NCBI GenBank assembly: GCA_027488195.1
Contig: JAIYCD010000190.1
Coordinates: forward strand, 1 to 34,133
Source of the DNA: Acetobacteraceae bacterium
Lineage (GTDB): Bacteria; Pseudomonadota; Alphaproteobacteria; Acetobacterales; Acetobacteraceae
Direction: 5' to 3'
Length of the DNA: 34,133 nt
Part shown: one piece after another, positions 19,115 to 26,146 of the stretch
Layout: every line of letters starts with the position of its first letter
How positions within the stretch are numbered: the stretch's first letter is position 1
Program-made: the position numbers and the translations under genes
The notes under the pieces: model-generated
Database searches by the model: none
What the model was told of the DNA's origin: nothing
Seen by the model: only the letters and a program-made list of their open reading frames with translations

Positions 19115-19419
19115 AAGACGCCCTTCACCCGGTCGATCTGCCGGTCGCCCCAGGCCATCGCCTTCTCCTCCCGCGCCTCGATCCCCGGGATGAGATGCGG
19201 CCAGCGGCGGTCGATCACGCCGACGCCGCGATGCGCCCAGACATATTGGTCGCGCAGGATGAAGGTGCCGAGGCCCACGAAGATGAAGCCGGGCAGGATC
19301 GGCAGGATCAGCCCGACCGGCCCCAGGCAGAGGCAGCCGATGCCGATGGCCTTGCGGCGTCGTGAGGGGCGAAGTTCGATCATCGCCCCGCACTTGGCAT
19401 CACGAGACCTCTCATTCAA
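19102..19419 (-). CDS. Small PGPGW/DUF454-like membrane protein
   Basis: The 105-aa product has one long or two close hydrophobic segments (about residues 24-57, KAIGIGCLCLGPVGLILPILPGFIFVGLGTFIL) followed by a charged cytoplasmic tail ending in RQIDRVKGVFRRG. The LGxxGLILPxLPGF pattern resembles the PGPGW and DUF454 small inner-membrane families, but PGPGW itself is not exact (LPGF). Function is unknown. The ATG at 19419 lies 14 bases after the desaturase stop, so the two genes are probably one operon. An ATG at 19383 (MIELRPSRRRK) would give 93 aa and is also plausible; neither start has a clear Shine-Dalgarno. Confidence 0.65.
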   Translation of the reverse strand: MNERSRDAKCGAMIELRPSRRRKAIGIGCLCLGPVGLILPILPGFIFVGLGTFILRDQYVWAHRGVGVIDRRWPHLIPGIEAREEKAMAWGDRQIDRVKGVFRRG

Positions 19420-19432
19420 GCAAAATAAAGGC

Positions 19433-20353
19433 TTAACGCGCGGGGTGGATGGGCACGAAGACCGGTTTCACCAGCCAGCGCCGCGCGATCTGGAAATAGC
19501 CGCGGAAGACGAAATGCCCGTTATGGGTCAGAAGTTTCTCGCGGTTGCGGCGCCAGAAGCCGGGGATCTCAAACCAGGGCATGGTCGGGTAGAGGTGGTG
19601 CACGATGTGCAGGTTGTTCCAGAGGAACAGCAGGCCGAAGATCCAGTTGCTCTCGACCGAGGCGGTGCGTTCGCCCGGGCGCTCGCCCCAGCGATGCTCG
19701 ATGAAGGCGCGCAGCAGGCCGAGCGAAATGCCTGGCAGCACCCAGACCAGGTAGTAGTGCCAGACCGGCATGTGGGCCACCTCAGTCACGAACCAGAGCA
19801 CGGCCGTGAGCCCCACGAAAAAGCCGAGCCAGGCCGGCACGTCCGAGAAGTCGCCGCGCTTGAGCTTGCCCGTCTCCACCAGCACCAGCTTGCGCAGGCG
19901 CAGGATGGGCCCGACGGTCAGCCGCCCCAGCAGCGTCTGGTTGAACAGCAGCACGGCGCGGAAGGCGGGGGTGTAGCCGCTCCAATCCTCGCGCTTGTGG
20001 TACTGCGTCTCGGTGTCCTCGCCGGGATAGGTGAGATGGGTGTTGCGGTGGTGCTTGCTGTGGCTGCGCTTGTAGAGCTCGAAGGGCCACCAGCCGCCGA
20101 TGGGGGGCCAGACGATGGCGGTCCGCAGCCAGGCGGGCAGGCTGCGCCAGCCATGGATCGCCTCATGCTGCAACGAGAAATGCCAGGCGAGGATATAGGC
20201 CGCCAGCAGCGCCTCGACCGGCCAGGGGACATGTTCGTGGACCAGCAAAAGCCCGGCCCAGCTCGCATAGATGGCGATGGCCACGCCCCAGGTGGGCAGC
20301 TCCCAGCGGCGCCAGAGGGATCGCGGTTCGGGCAGGGTTTCGCTCTTGGCCAT
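19433..20353 (-). CDS. Membrane fatty acid desaturase/hydroxylase-type di-iron enzyme
   Basis: The 306-aa product counted from the ATG at 20353 (MAKSETLPEPRS) is an integral-membrane di-iron oxidase of the fatty acid desaturase superfamily. Three histidine boxes are visible: HEAIH at about residues 63-67, HSKHH (within HSKHHRNTH) at about 98-102, and HIVHH at about 248-252. An extra histidine lies in FIEHR at about 219. Hydrophobic segments lie before box 1 and between boxes 2 and 3. The family includes acyl-lipid desaturases and carotenoid ketolases/hydroxylases; the substrate cannot be told from sequence and no carotenoid genes are nearby. It is divergent from the flavin oxidoreductase gene (77-bp gap) and lies upstream of the small membrane protein gene. 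The track ORF extends to 20440, but the extra residues have no family character. Confidence 0.85.
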   Translation of the reverse strand: MAKSETLPEPRSLWRRWELPTWGVAIAIYASWAGLLLVHEHVPWPVEALLAAYILAWHFSLQHEAIHGWRSLPAWLRTAIVWPPIGGWWPFELYKRSHSKHHRNTHLTYPGEDTETQYHKREDWSGYTPAFRAVLLFNQTLLGRLTVGPILRLRKLVLVETGKLKRGDFSDVPAWLGFFVGLTAVLWFVTEVAHMPVWHYYLVWVLPGISLGLLRAFIEHRWGERPGERTASVESNWIFGLLFLWNNLHIVHHLYPTMPWFEIPGFWRRNREKLLTHNGHFVFRGYFQIARRWLVKPVFVPIHPAR

Positions 20354-20430
20354 GCCGCAAACCCTGCCATATCGCATCGCAGTGCAGCAATCGCGTTGCG
20401 CGCCTCTCGGTCCCTGCCTAGGCTTTGCCC

Positions 20431-21861
20431 ATGCCCGCACCCCGTACCCTCGCTGAACTCGAAGCCGATGTGGCGCGGGACCTGGACCTGACGGGCCATC
20501 CCCGCGCGCCCTGGCTGGTGCCGAAGACGGTGGGGGGCGCGGCCGCGCTCGATGTGCTCATCATCGGCGGGGGGCAATGCGGCGTCGCCGTCGCGCATGC
20601 GCTGAAGCGCGACAAGGTGGACAACATCCTGGTGATCGACCGCGCCGATCACGGCCGCGAGGGCCCCTGGACCACCTATGGCCGCATGCGCGCGCTCCGC
20701 AGCCTGAAGGACATGACGGGGCCCGATCTGCGGCTGCCCAGCCTCACCTACCAATCCTGGCATGAGGCGAGCTTCGGCACGGCGGATTGGGCGGCGATGC
20801 GCTTCATCCCGAAGGATCTCTGGAACGACTACCTGCTCTGGTTCCGCCGCGTCACCGGCGTGCCGGTCCGGAACGGCGTGGAGGCCGGCCTCATCAGCCC
20901 GACCCAGACCGATGACGGCCTGCCCGCCTTCCGCGTGGAAACCAGCGCGGGCCCGCTGCATGCCCGCAAGCTGGTGCTGGCAACGGGCCAGGAGGGCATC
21001 GGCGCCTGGTGGATGCCCCCGCACATCGCAGCCCTGCCCACGGCGTTCCGCGCCCACACGAATGAGATGATCGATTTCGCGGCGCTGCGCGGCAAGGTCG
21101 TGGCCGTGCTGGGCGCCGGCGCCTCGGCCTTCGACAATGCGGCGGTGGCGCTGGAGCATGGCGCGGCGGAGGTACACATCTTCTGCCGGCGGGCGGAACT
21201 CATGGTGGTGCAGCCCTATCGCTGGCTCACCTTCGCAGGCTTCCTGCGCCACATGGGCGAGATGACCGATGAATGGCGCTGGCGCTTCATGTCCCATGTG
21301 CTGGGCATGCGCGAGGGCTTCGCGCAGGATCATTATGACCGCGTGATCCGCTTCCCGAATTTCCGCCTGCACACGGAGGGCGAGTGGCAAGGCGCGCGCG
21401 TGGAGGACGGCCGCGTGGTGCTGACCACGCCGCGCGGCGACTTCACCGCCGATTTCTGCATCACCGGCACGGGCGTGCGGATGGATGCGGGCCTCAGGCC
21501 CGAACTCGCCCTCTGCGCCGACAACATCGCGACCTGGGGCGATCGCTACACACCCCCGCCCGAGGAAGCCAATCCGCGCCTCGCGGGCTACCCCTATCTG
21601 AACGCCGACAGCGCCTTCGTGGAGAAGCGGCCGGGCGAGACGCCCTGGATTTCCGGCATCCACCTGTTTGGCATCGGCACGACGATGAGCTTCGGCCCGG
21701 CCGGCAGCTCGATCAACGCGATGGCGATCTCGGCGCCGCGCGTGGCCGCCGGCATCACGCGCAACCTCTTCGCCGAGGACCTGCCCCGGCTCCATGGCGA
21801 TCTCTGCGCCTATGACGAGAAGCAGGTGGAAGTGGACGCGGCCCGATTGGCCGCGGAGTAA
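20431..21861 (+). CDS. Two-Rossmann FAD/NAD(P)H-dependent oxidoreductase
   Basis: The 476-aa protein (ATG at 20431, MPAPRTLAELEADV) has an FAD-binding Rossmann loop VLIIGGGQCGVAVAHAL near residues 39-55. A second dinucleotide loop, VVAVLGAGASAFDNAAVAL, lies near residues 224-242 and probably binds NAD(P)H. This two-site layout resembles class B flavin monooxygenases and related N-hydroxylases. The classical FxGxxxHxxxW/F fingerprint of Baeyer-Villiger or FMO enzymes is not evident, so a general oxidoreductase call is safest. FGIGTTMSFGPAGSSINAMAISAPRVA near the C-terminus may close over the flavin. Substrate unknown. It is divergent from the desaturase and its stop lies just before an exporter gene, suggesting a two-gene operon. 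The track start at 20425 is a TTG two codons upstream and is less likely. Confidence 0.82.
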   Translation: MPAPRTLAELEADVARDLDLTGHPRAPWLVPKTVGGAAALDVLIIGGGQCGVAVAHALKRDKVDNILVIDRADHGREGPWTTYGRMRALRSLKDMTGPDLRLPSLTYQSWHEASFGTADWAAMRFIPKDLWNDYLLWFRRVTGVPVRNGVEAGLISPTQTDDGLPAFRVETSAGPLHARKLVLATGQEGIGAWWMPPHIAALPTAFRAHTNEMIDFAALRGKVVAVLGAGASAFDNAAVALEHGAAEVHIFCRRAELMVVQPYRWLTFAGFLRHMGEMTDEWRWRFMSHVLGMREGFAQDHYDRVIRFPNFRLHTEGEWQGARVEDGRVVLTTPRGDFTADFCITGTGVRMDAGLRPELALCADNIATWGDRYTPPPEEANPRLAGYPYLNADSAFVEKRPGETPWISGIHLFGIGTTMSFGPAGSSINAMAISAPRVAAGITRNLFAEDLPRLHGDLCAYDEKQVEVDAARLAAE

Positions 21862-21911
21862 GCCCGCTGGCCCCCCTCCTGGCACAGGACAACCGCCGCG
21901 GCCTGCTGCTG

Positions 21912-22742
21912 ATGGTGGCGGCCATGTTCGTCTTTGGCTGCCAGGACGCGATCTCGCGCTACCTCGCCGAGATCTACTCGGTGCTGGGCATCCTGCTGAT
22001 CCGCTACTGGTTCTTCGCGGGCTTCGTGGTGCTGCGCGCGGCGCGCGCGCCGGGTGGTCTTGGGCGCGTGATCCGCAGCAAGCGGCCCTTCGTGCAATGC
22101 CTGCGCGGCGTGATGCTGGTGGTGCAGGTCTGGATGATCGTGAACGCCTTCAAGCTGCTGGGCCTCGTGGAGACGCACGCCATCTTCGCCTGCTACCCGC
22201 TGATCATCACCGCACTCGCCGGCCCGGTGCTGGGTGAGCGCGTCACGCTGATGCGCTGGCTGACCATCCTGGCGGGCGCGCTGGGCGTGCTGCTGATCCT
22301 GCGGCCGGGGCCCGGCATGTTCAGCCCAGCCGCGCTTCTGGTGCTGGTCGCGGCACTCAACTTCGCGGCCTATGGGCTGATCACGCGGCTCGTGGCCCGC
22401 GATGACCCGCCGGATACGAGCTTCTTCTACACGGGCCTCGCGGGCGCCGTGGCGATCACGCTGCTGACACCCTGGGTCTGGACGCCGATCGCCTTCGCCG
22501 ATTGGGGCTGGATGGGGCTGCTCTGCATTTCCGGGACACTCGGCCATTATCTGCTGATCCGCGCACTGGATCTGGCGGAGGCGAGCCGGCTGCAGCCGCT
22601 CGCCTATCTCCAGCTGGTCTTCGCGGCGGCCTTGGGCGTGCTGGTCTTCGCCGAGCCGCTGCCCTGGACGACGGTGATGGGCGGTGCCCTCGTGGTGGTC
22701 GCCGGCCTCGTGAACCTGCGGCTGACGCGGCTCGGCCGCTAG
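21912..22742 (+). CDS. EamA/DMT-superfamily transporter
   Basis: The 276-aa product consists almost wholly of hydrophobic segments (about ten), with the two tandem EamA halves usual for drug/metabolite transporters. The first half contains VFGCQDAISRYLAE and FACYPLIITALAGPVLGERVTLMRW. The second contains RALDLAEASRLQPLAYLQLVFAAALGVLVFAEPLPWTTVMGGALVVVAGL, matching the conserved exporter repeat. Substrate unknown. The ATG at 21912 cuts into what should be the first membrane helix. The frame stays open upstream to CTG at 21867 (LAPLLAQDNRRGLLLMVAAM), eight bases after a GGAG, so the real start may be non-ATG. It follows the flavin oxidoreductase directly and its stop overlaps a palindromic element. 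Confidence 0.85.
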   Translation: MVAAMFVFGCQDAISRYLAEIYSVLGILLIRYWFFAGFVVLRAARAPGGLGRVIRSKRPFVQCLRGVMLVVQVWMIVNAFKLLGLVETHAIFACYPLIITALAGPVLGERVTLMRWLTILAGALGVLLILRPGPGMFSPAALLVLVAALNFAAYGLITRLVARDDPPDTSFFYTGLAGAVAITLLTPWVWTPIAFADWGWMGLLCISGTLGHYLLIRALDLAEASRLQPLAYLQLVFAAALGVLVFAEPLPWTTVMGGALVVVAGLVNLRLTRLGR

Positions 22743-22781
22743 AGCCTGCTGCGTTCACATGCGTTCACTTCGCAAGCTCTA
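22740..22781. repeat. Palindromic intergenic element, unit 1
   Basis: TAGAGC at 22740 pairs with GCTCTA at 22776-22781. Inside, an imperfect stem (GAGCCTGCTGCG with CGCAAGCTC) and a tandem repeat (TGCGTTCACA, TGCGTTCACT) are visible. The left end contains the exporter stop codon. With unit 2 it fills the gap between two convergent genes. It looks like a REP/BIME-type dispersed element, but copy number in the genome cannot be seen here. Confidence 0.45.
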
Positions 22782-22791
22782 GCCTTGCCTG

Positions 22792-22840
22792 AGAGGATGA
22801 TTCAGCGTTTCGGCGATTCCGCCTCAACGCATCATGCTCT
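22792..22840. repeat. Palindromic intergenic element, unit 2
   Basis: AGAGGATGAT...GCGTTTCGGCGATTCCGCC...AACGCATCATGCTCT is an imperfect inverted repeat. AGAGGATGAT pairs with ATCATGCTCT (one mismatch), GCGTT with AACGC, and GGCG with CGCC around a GATT/AATC centre that contains a GANTC site. The right end overlaps the stop codon of the HMG-CoA lyase-family gene. The AGAGCATGAT ends resemble palindromic repeats found in many alphaproteobacterial genomes (recollection, not a search). It may also act as a bidirectional transcription stop. Confidence 0.55.
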
Positions 22841-23795
22841 AAGCCGCCGTCCGAAACGCCGCGAGCCCGCCGCTGCGCAGCAGGTTGGAGGGCAGGCGAT
22901 GACCCACGATCCGCTCGGCCAGTTGCGCCGCCGCGATCAGCGCATCGAGGTCGATGCCGGTGGCCACGCTCATCTCCTCGCAGAGAAACACCAGCTCCTC
23001 CGTCGCGATATTGCCCGGCGCGCCGGGATGGCCCGCGAAGGGGCAGCCCCCCAGCCCCGCCACCGCCGCGTCGAAGGCCGAGACACCGAGCCGCAACCCG
23101 GCCGCGGCACAGGCGATGCCGAGGCCGCGCGTGTCATGCAGATGCAGCGAGAGCTTGGGGCCCGGAAAGCGCTCCCGCACCGCGCCCACAAGGCGCTCGA
23201 CCAGCAGCGGATTGGCCCATCCCATGCTGTCGGCCAGCGAGATTTTTTCGATCGCGCAGCCGGTCTCGGCGGCGATCGCCATGGCGTCGGAGAGCGCCGC
23301 CATCGCCTGCGAAGTGCTGACGGCGCCGGAGAAATTGCAGCCGAAGGCGGCCTGGAGCGAGACGCGCGTCATGGGCACGCCCGCCGCCTGGTGCTGCGCC
23401 ACATGCTTGCGCTGCGCGTCCAATTGCTCGGCATGGCTGCGGTTGAGGTTCTTCCGCGTGAAGGCCTCGGAACCCGTGACGGTGATCGAACCCTCGATCA
23501 CCAGCCGGTCCGCGAAGGCCTGGACGCGCGCCAGCCCCGCCGCGTTGAACCAGAGCGCGTTGTAGGCGACGCCCGGGCGCGGCGTGAAACCGGCCACCAC
23601 CTGCTCCGCATCCGCCCAGCCCGGGACGATCTTCGGGTTCACGAAGCTCGCCACCTGGATGCGCGACAGGCCGGTGGCCGAGAGCGCGTCGATCAGCGCG
23701 ATCTTGTCGGCCGTGGGGATCGGGCCGGGCTCGATCTGGAAGCCCTCGCGCGGGCCTTCCTCGGTGATCTCGACGCGGGCGGGCAGGTCGCTCAT
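22839..23795 (-). CDS. HMG-CoA lyase family protein
   Basis: The 318-aa product is an HMGL-like TIM-barrel enzyme that should cleave a 3-hydroxy-3-methyl acyl-CoA (classically HMG-CoA to acetoacetate and acetyl-CoA, in leucine catabolism). Visible motifs are GPREGFQ at about residues 14-20 with the catalytic Arg, SLADSMGWANP, the metal-binding HLHDTRG at about 218-224, and GCPFAGHPGAPGNIATEELVF with the catalytic Cys near 251. Canonical lyases have GPRDGLQ; the Asp-to-Glu and Leu-to-Phe changes suggest a divergent subgroup, so the true substrate may differ. The start ATG (MSDLPARVEI) overlaps the stop of the upstream DUF3237 gene as ATGA, so the two are co-translated. No leucine-degradation genes are nearby. 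Confidence 0.85.
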   Translation of the reverse strand: MSDLPARVEITEEGPREGFQIEPGPIPTADKIALIDALSATGLSRIQVASFVNPKIVPGWADAEQVVAGFTPRPGVAYNALWFNAAGLARVQAFADRLVIEGSITVTGSEAFTRKNLNRSHAEQLDAQRKHVAQHQAAGVPMTRVSLQAAFGCNFSGAVSTSQAMAALSDAMAIAAETGCAIEKISLADSMGWANPLLVERLVGAVRERFPGPKLSLHLHDTRGLGIACAAAGLRLGVSAFDAAVAGLGGCPFAGHPGAPGNIATEELVFLCEEMSVATGIDLDALIAAAQLAERIVGHRLPSNLLRSGGLAAFRTAA

Positions 23796-24274
23796 CGCAC
23801 GGCGTAGACGTCGTAGCGCGGGCCCGAAGGCGGGCGCTGGCCAGTGCCGATGGCGATGATGCGGTTCATCCAGGCGAGATCGGGCGCGCCGGTCTGGAAG
23901 CGCATCGCGGTGCGGAAATAATATTCGGAGGGGTCCACCGCCTCACCGCCGCCCAGGCGCGCCAGCACCTCGGGCTTGCCGGTGCGGATGCCGGCATACT
24001 GGACGTAGACGAGGCCGCCGCCCGTTGTCTTGCTGGGGGCCGCCTTGATGGTGAGGCGCACATCGATATGCGCGGTGCCATCGGCCTCGACGCGCAGCCA
24101 GTCGGCCGCGGTGCCGCCCAGCACCTCGCCCTGCAGGGCGGGGCCGCTGACCGTGCCGCCGGTGACGGGGACGATGCGCAGATCATGGCCATCGGGGCCT
24201 TTGCCGGCCATCTGGGGCGCGCCCACGGTGATGTCCATCGAAAACAGGTATTCGGTGACGAGCGGCAGCGGCAT
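23792..24274 (-). CDS. DUF3237 family protein
   Basis: The 160-aa product counted from the ATG at 24274 (MPLPLVTEYLFSMDITVG) has a strong GGAGGAAC ribosome binding site, which rules out the longer track start at 24304. The pattern VTGGTVSGPALQGEVLGGTAADWLRVEADGTAHIDVRLTIK, the middle YVQYAGIRTG, and the end MRFQTGAPDLAWMNRIIAIGTGQR match the DUF3237 family of small beta-barrel-like proteins with no established reaction. Such genes often sit beside catabolic enzymes. Here the stop overlaps the HMG-CoA lyase-family gene (ATGA), so a shared pathway role is likely but unproven. Confidence 0.85.
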   Translation of the reverse strand: MPLPLVTEYLFSMDITVGAPQMAGKGPDGHDLRIVPVTGGTVSGPALQGEVLGGTAADWLRVEADGTAHIDVRLTIKAAPSKTTGGGLVYVQYAGIRTGKPEVLARLGGGEAVDPSEYYFRTAMRFQTGAPDLAWMNRIIAIGTGQRPPSGPRYDVYAVR

Positions 24275-24364
24275 GGAAGTTCCTCCGGGTTTGGCGGAGA
24301 GCATGCCTGGACGGGATCGTTCCGCAAGGGGCTTGCGCGGCAGGCCCGGCGCACCCCATTTTGC

Positions 24365-24376
24365 CTGACGATTTTC
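24365..24376. promoter_or_regulatory. Possible regulator site upstream of the tetR gene
   Basis: CTGACGATTTTC lies in an AT-rich patch 24 bases before the TetR start. The same CTGACGA heptamer followed by an A/T run occurs in inverted orientation before the pump gene (GATTTTCGTCAG at 25021). A shared motif in the two leaders could be the operator of this TetR protein. The evidence is two copies only. Confidence 0.3.
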
Positions 24377-24399
24377 TTCATTTCTCTCAGAGAGCCACG

Positions 24400-25005
24400 A
24401 TGAACGCCCTCGACCCGCACAGCGTGACGCGCGCCCGCATCGCCGATGCGGCCGAGGCGCTGTTCCGCCAGATCGGCTACCAGAAGACCTCGGTGGCGGA
24501 CATCGCCAAGGCCTGCGCCATGTCGCCGGCCAATGTGTACCGCTTCTTCCCCTCCAAGAGCGCGATCAACGAGACGATCACCCATCGCCTGCTGGACATT
24601 GTGGGGACGGAGCTGGAGGCGATGGCGGCCGGTGGCGGCAGCGCGGCCCTGCGCCTGCGCGCGACCGCACGGCATCTTTATGTGCGCGATGTGGAACTGT
24701 TTTTCACCGAGAAGCGCATGCACGACATGGTGGGTGCCGCCATGACCGAGCATTGGGGCGTGATCGAGGGCTTCATCGCCCGCGTCCTCGCCGTGTGGGA
24801 GGGCCTGCTGCGCGAGGGCATGGCGGCCGGCGAATTCCGCGCGCTCGAGCCGGCGGCGACGGCGATGACGCTCAAGCACTGCCTCATGCTCTGGACCCAC
24901 CCGATGCTCCTGGCCGATTGCCTGGGGCGCGGCCACACGCGGGAAGAGCTGGAGGGCCAGCAACAGGCGGCGATGGACCTGCTGCTGGCCGGCCTCGCGA
25001 AATGA
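24400..25005 (+). CDS. TetR/AcrR-family transcriptional regulator
   Basis: The 201-aa product (ATG at 24400, MNALDPHSVTRARI) has an N-terminal TetR helix-turn-helix: ARIADAAEALFRQIGYQKTSVADIAKACAMSPANVYRFFPSKSAINETI, recognition helix around residues 42-51. The C-terminal ligand-binding half is helical and not specific enough to name an inducer. TetR repressors commonly control a neighbouring RND pump, and this gene lies 64 bases upstream of and co-directional with the membrane-fusion protein gene, so local repression of the pump is a reasonable inference. The GAGAG ribosome binding site sits within the small palindrome CTCTC-A-GAGAG. The track start at 24361 is a TTG without family support. 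The 125 bp shared with the divergent DUF3237 gene probably holds both promoters. Confidence 0.92.
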   Translation: MNALDPHSVTRARIADAAEALFRQIGYQKTSVADIAKACAMSPANVYRFFPSKSAINETITHRLLDIVGTELEAMAAGGGSAALRLRATARHLYVRDVELFFTEKRMHDMVGAAMTEHWGVIEGFIARVLAVWEGLLREGMAAGEFRALEPAATAMTLKHCLMLWTHPMLLADCLGRGHTREELEGQQQAAMDLLLAGLAK

Positions 25006-25044
25006 CTCCTGATTATTATTGATTTTCGTCAGTGAATAGTCATT
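25001..25044. repeat. Spaced inverted repeat flanking the pump promoter
   Basis: AATGACT at 25001-25007 and AGTCATT at 25038-25044 are perfect 7-bp inverted arms spaced by 30 bases, with the second arm overlapping the candidate -10. A further GTCA lies at 25028. This is the AT-richest spot in the neighbourhood. The left arm overlaps the end of the tetR gene. It could be a regulator site. Confidence 0.4.
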
Positions 25045-25046
25045 AT
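25019..25046 (+). promoter_or_regulatory. Candidate sigma-70 promoter of the RND pump operon
   Basis: TTGATT (four of six matches to TTGACA) is followed after 16 bases by CATTAT (four of six matches to TATAAT), 24 bases before the membrane-fusion protein ATG. The AT-rich stretch stands out from the GC-rich surroundings. Assignment is by eye. Confidence 0.4.
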
Positions 25047-25064
25047 GGCTCCGATCACGGAGCC
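25047..25064 (+). promoter_or_regulatory. Hairpin holding the pump operon ribosome binding site
   Basis: GGCTCCG-ATCA-CGGAGCC is a perfect 7-bp stem with a 4-base loop. Its right arm contains GGAG, the only Shine-Dalgarno of the next gene, seven bases before the ATG. If the RNA folds this way, the site is hidden. As DNA it could also be an operator. Confidence 0.5.
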
Positions 25065-25069
25065 TCGCC

Positions 25070-26146
25070 ATGCGTCCCTCGCCCCTCCTCCTGCTGCTGC
25101 TGACCGCCTGCCTGCCCGAGGCCAAGACCGCCGCACCCCCCGCCGAGGAAGCCCCCCGCCCCGTCCAGGTGGCGGAAATCCGTCATCTCCCCACCGATTC
25201 CGGCCCGAGCTTCACCGGTGTGGTCCGCGCCCGGCGCGAGGCCGATGTGGCGCTCCGCGCCGGTGGCCGCATCGCCGAGCGCCTGGTGGATCTGGGCGCC
25301 GAGGTCACCACCGGCCAGCTCCTCTTCCGCCTCGACCCGCGCGACCTCGACCTGGCGCTGCGCGCCGCGGAGGCCGATGTCCTCTCCGCCGAAGCGACCG
25401 CCGCCCAGGCGGTGAATGACGCCGCCCGCTCCCGCGCGCTCGTCTCGGCCGGCCATGTCGCCGCCGCCTTCCATGAGCAGCGCGAGGCGACGGCACGCGC
25501 GGCCACGCAGCGCCTGGCCGCCGCCCGCGCCCAGCGGGACCTCGCGCGCAACCGCCTGGATTATGCCGAACTCCGCGTCCCCTCCCCCGGCCGCGTCACC
25601 GCCATCCTGGCCGAGGCCGGGCAGGTGGTGACCGAGGGCGCCCCCGTCCTGCGCCTGGCTGACCCCGCCGAGCGCGAGGTGCTGGTGCAGCTGCCCGAGA
25701 ACGCGATCGGCGCGGCGCGCGCCACCGCCCGCTTCTGGGCGCGGCCCGAGGTCGCGCTGCCGGTCACGCTGCGCGAAGTGGCGGCCCAGGCCGACCCCAA
25801 CATGCGCACCTATGCCGCGCGATTCTCCATCCCCGACGCGCCGGACTGGGCGCGGCTCGGCATGACGGCCACCATCCACCTGGCCGCCGAGGCCGCGGCC
25901 CCCAGCGCGCGCATCCCGCTCTCCGCCCTGCATGATCGCGGCCAGGGGGCCATGGTCTGGCACCTGGCCGAGCAGGGGCGGATCGAGGCCGCGCCGGTCA
26001 CCGTGCTCGGCCTGTCGGAGAGCATGGCGACCATCCGAACCGCCCTGCCCGAGGGCACGCGCATCATCGCCATGGGCGCGCAACTTCTCGCGCCCGACAG
26101 CCGTGTGCGGCCCGTGGAGACCCGCCTCGCGGGGGGCATGCGATGA
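25070..26146 (+). CDS. RND efflux membrane-fusion (periplasmic adaptor) lipoprotein
   Basis: The 358-aa protein opens with a lipoprotein signal (MRPSPLLLLLLTAC, lipobox LTAC with Cys14), so it should be anchored in the inner membrane facing the periplasm. It has the HlyD/AcrA layout. A first barrel/lipoyl half contains SFTGVVRARREADVALRAGGRIAERLVDLGAEVTTGQLLFRLDP. A helical hairpin rich in Ala and Arg spans about residues 95-165. The second lipoyl half contains LDYAELRVPSPGRVTAILAEAGQVVTEGAPVLRLAD, and a C-terminal beta domain follows. Such adaptors link the RND permease to an outer-membrane channel. The stop overlaps the permease start (ATGA), so adaptor and pump are made together. No outer-membrane channel gene is present in the window. 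Confidence 0.92.
   Translation: MRPSPLLLLLLTACLPEAKTAAPPAEEAPRPVQVAEIRHLPTDSGPSFTGVVRARREADVALRAGGRIAERLVDLGAEVTTGQLLFRLDPRDLDLALRAAEADVLSAEATAAQAVNDAARSRALVSAGHVAAAFHEQREATARAATQRLAAARAQRDLARNRLDYAELRVPSPGRVTAILAEAGQVVTEGAPVLRLADPAEREVLVQLPENAIGAARATARFWARPEVALPVTLREVAAQADPNMRTYAARFSIPDAPDWARLGMTATIHLAAEAAAPSARIPLSALHDRGQGAMVWHLAEQGRIEAAPVTVLGLSESMATIRTALPEGTRIIAMGAQLLAPDSRVRPVETRLAGGMR

Noticed and set aside
19190-20491. 433-aa + strand ORF opposite the desaturase and small membrane protein
   Set aside because: The opposing frame encodes a protein with all three histidine boxes; the + frame has no family features.
22743-22838. Small protein gene in the gap between the exporter and the HMG-CoA lyase-family gene
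   Set aside because: No ORF with a ribosome binding site; the gap is filled by the two palindromic elements.
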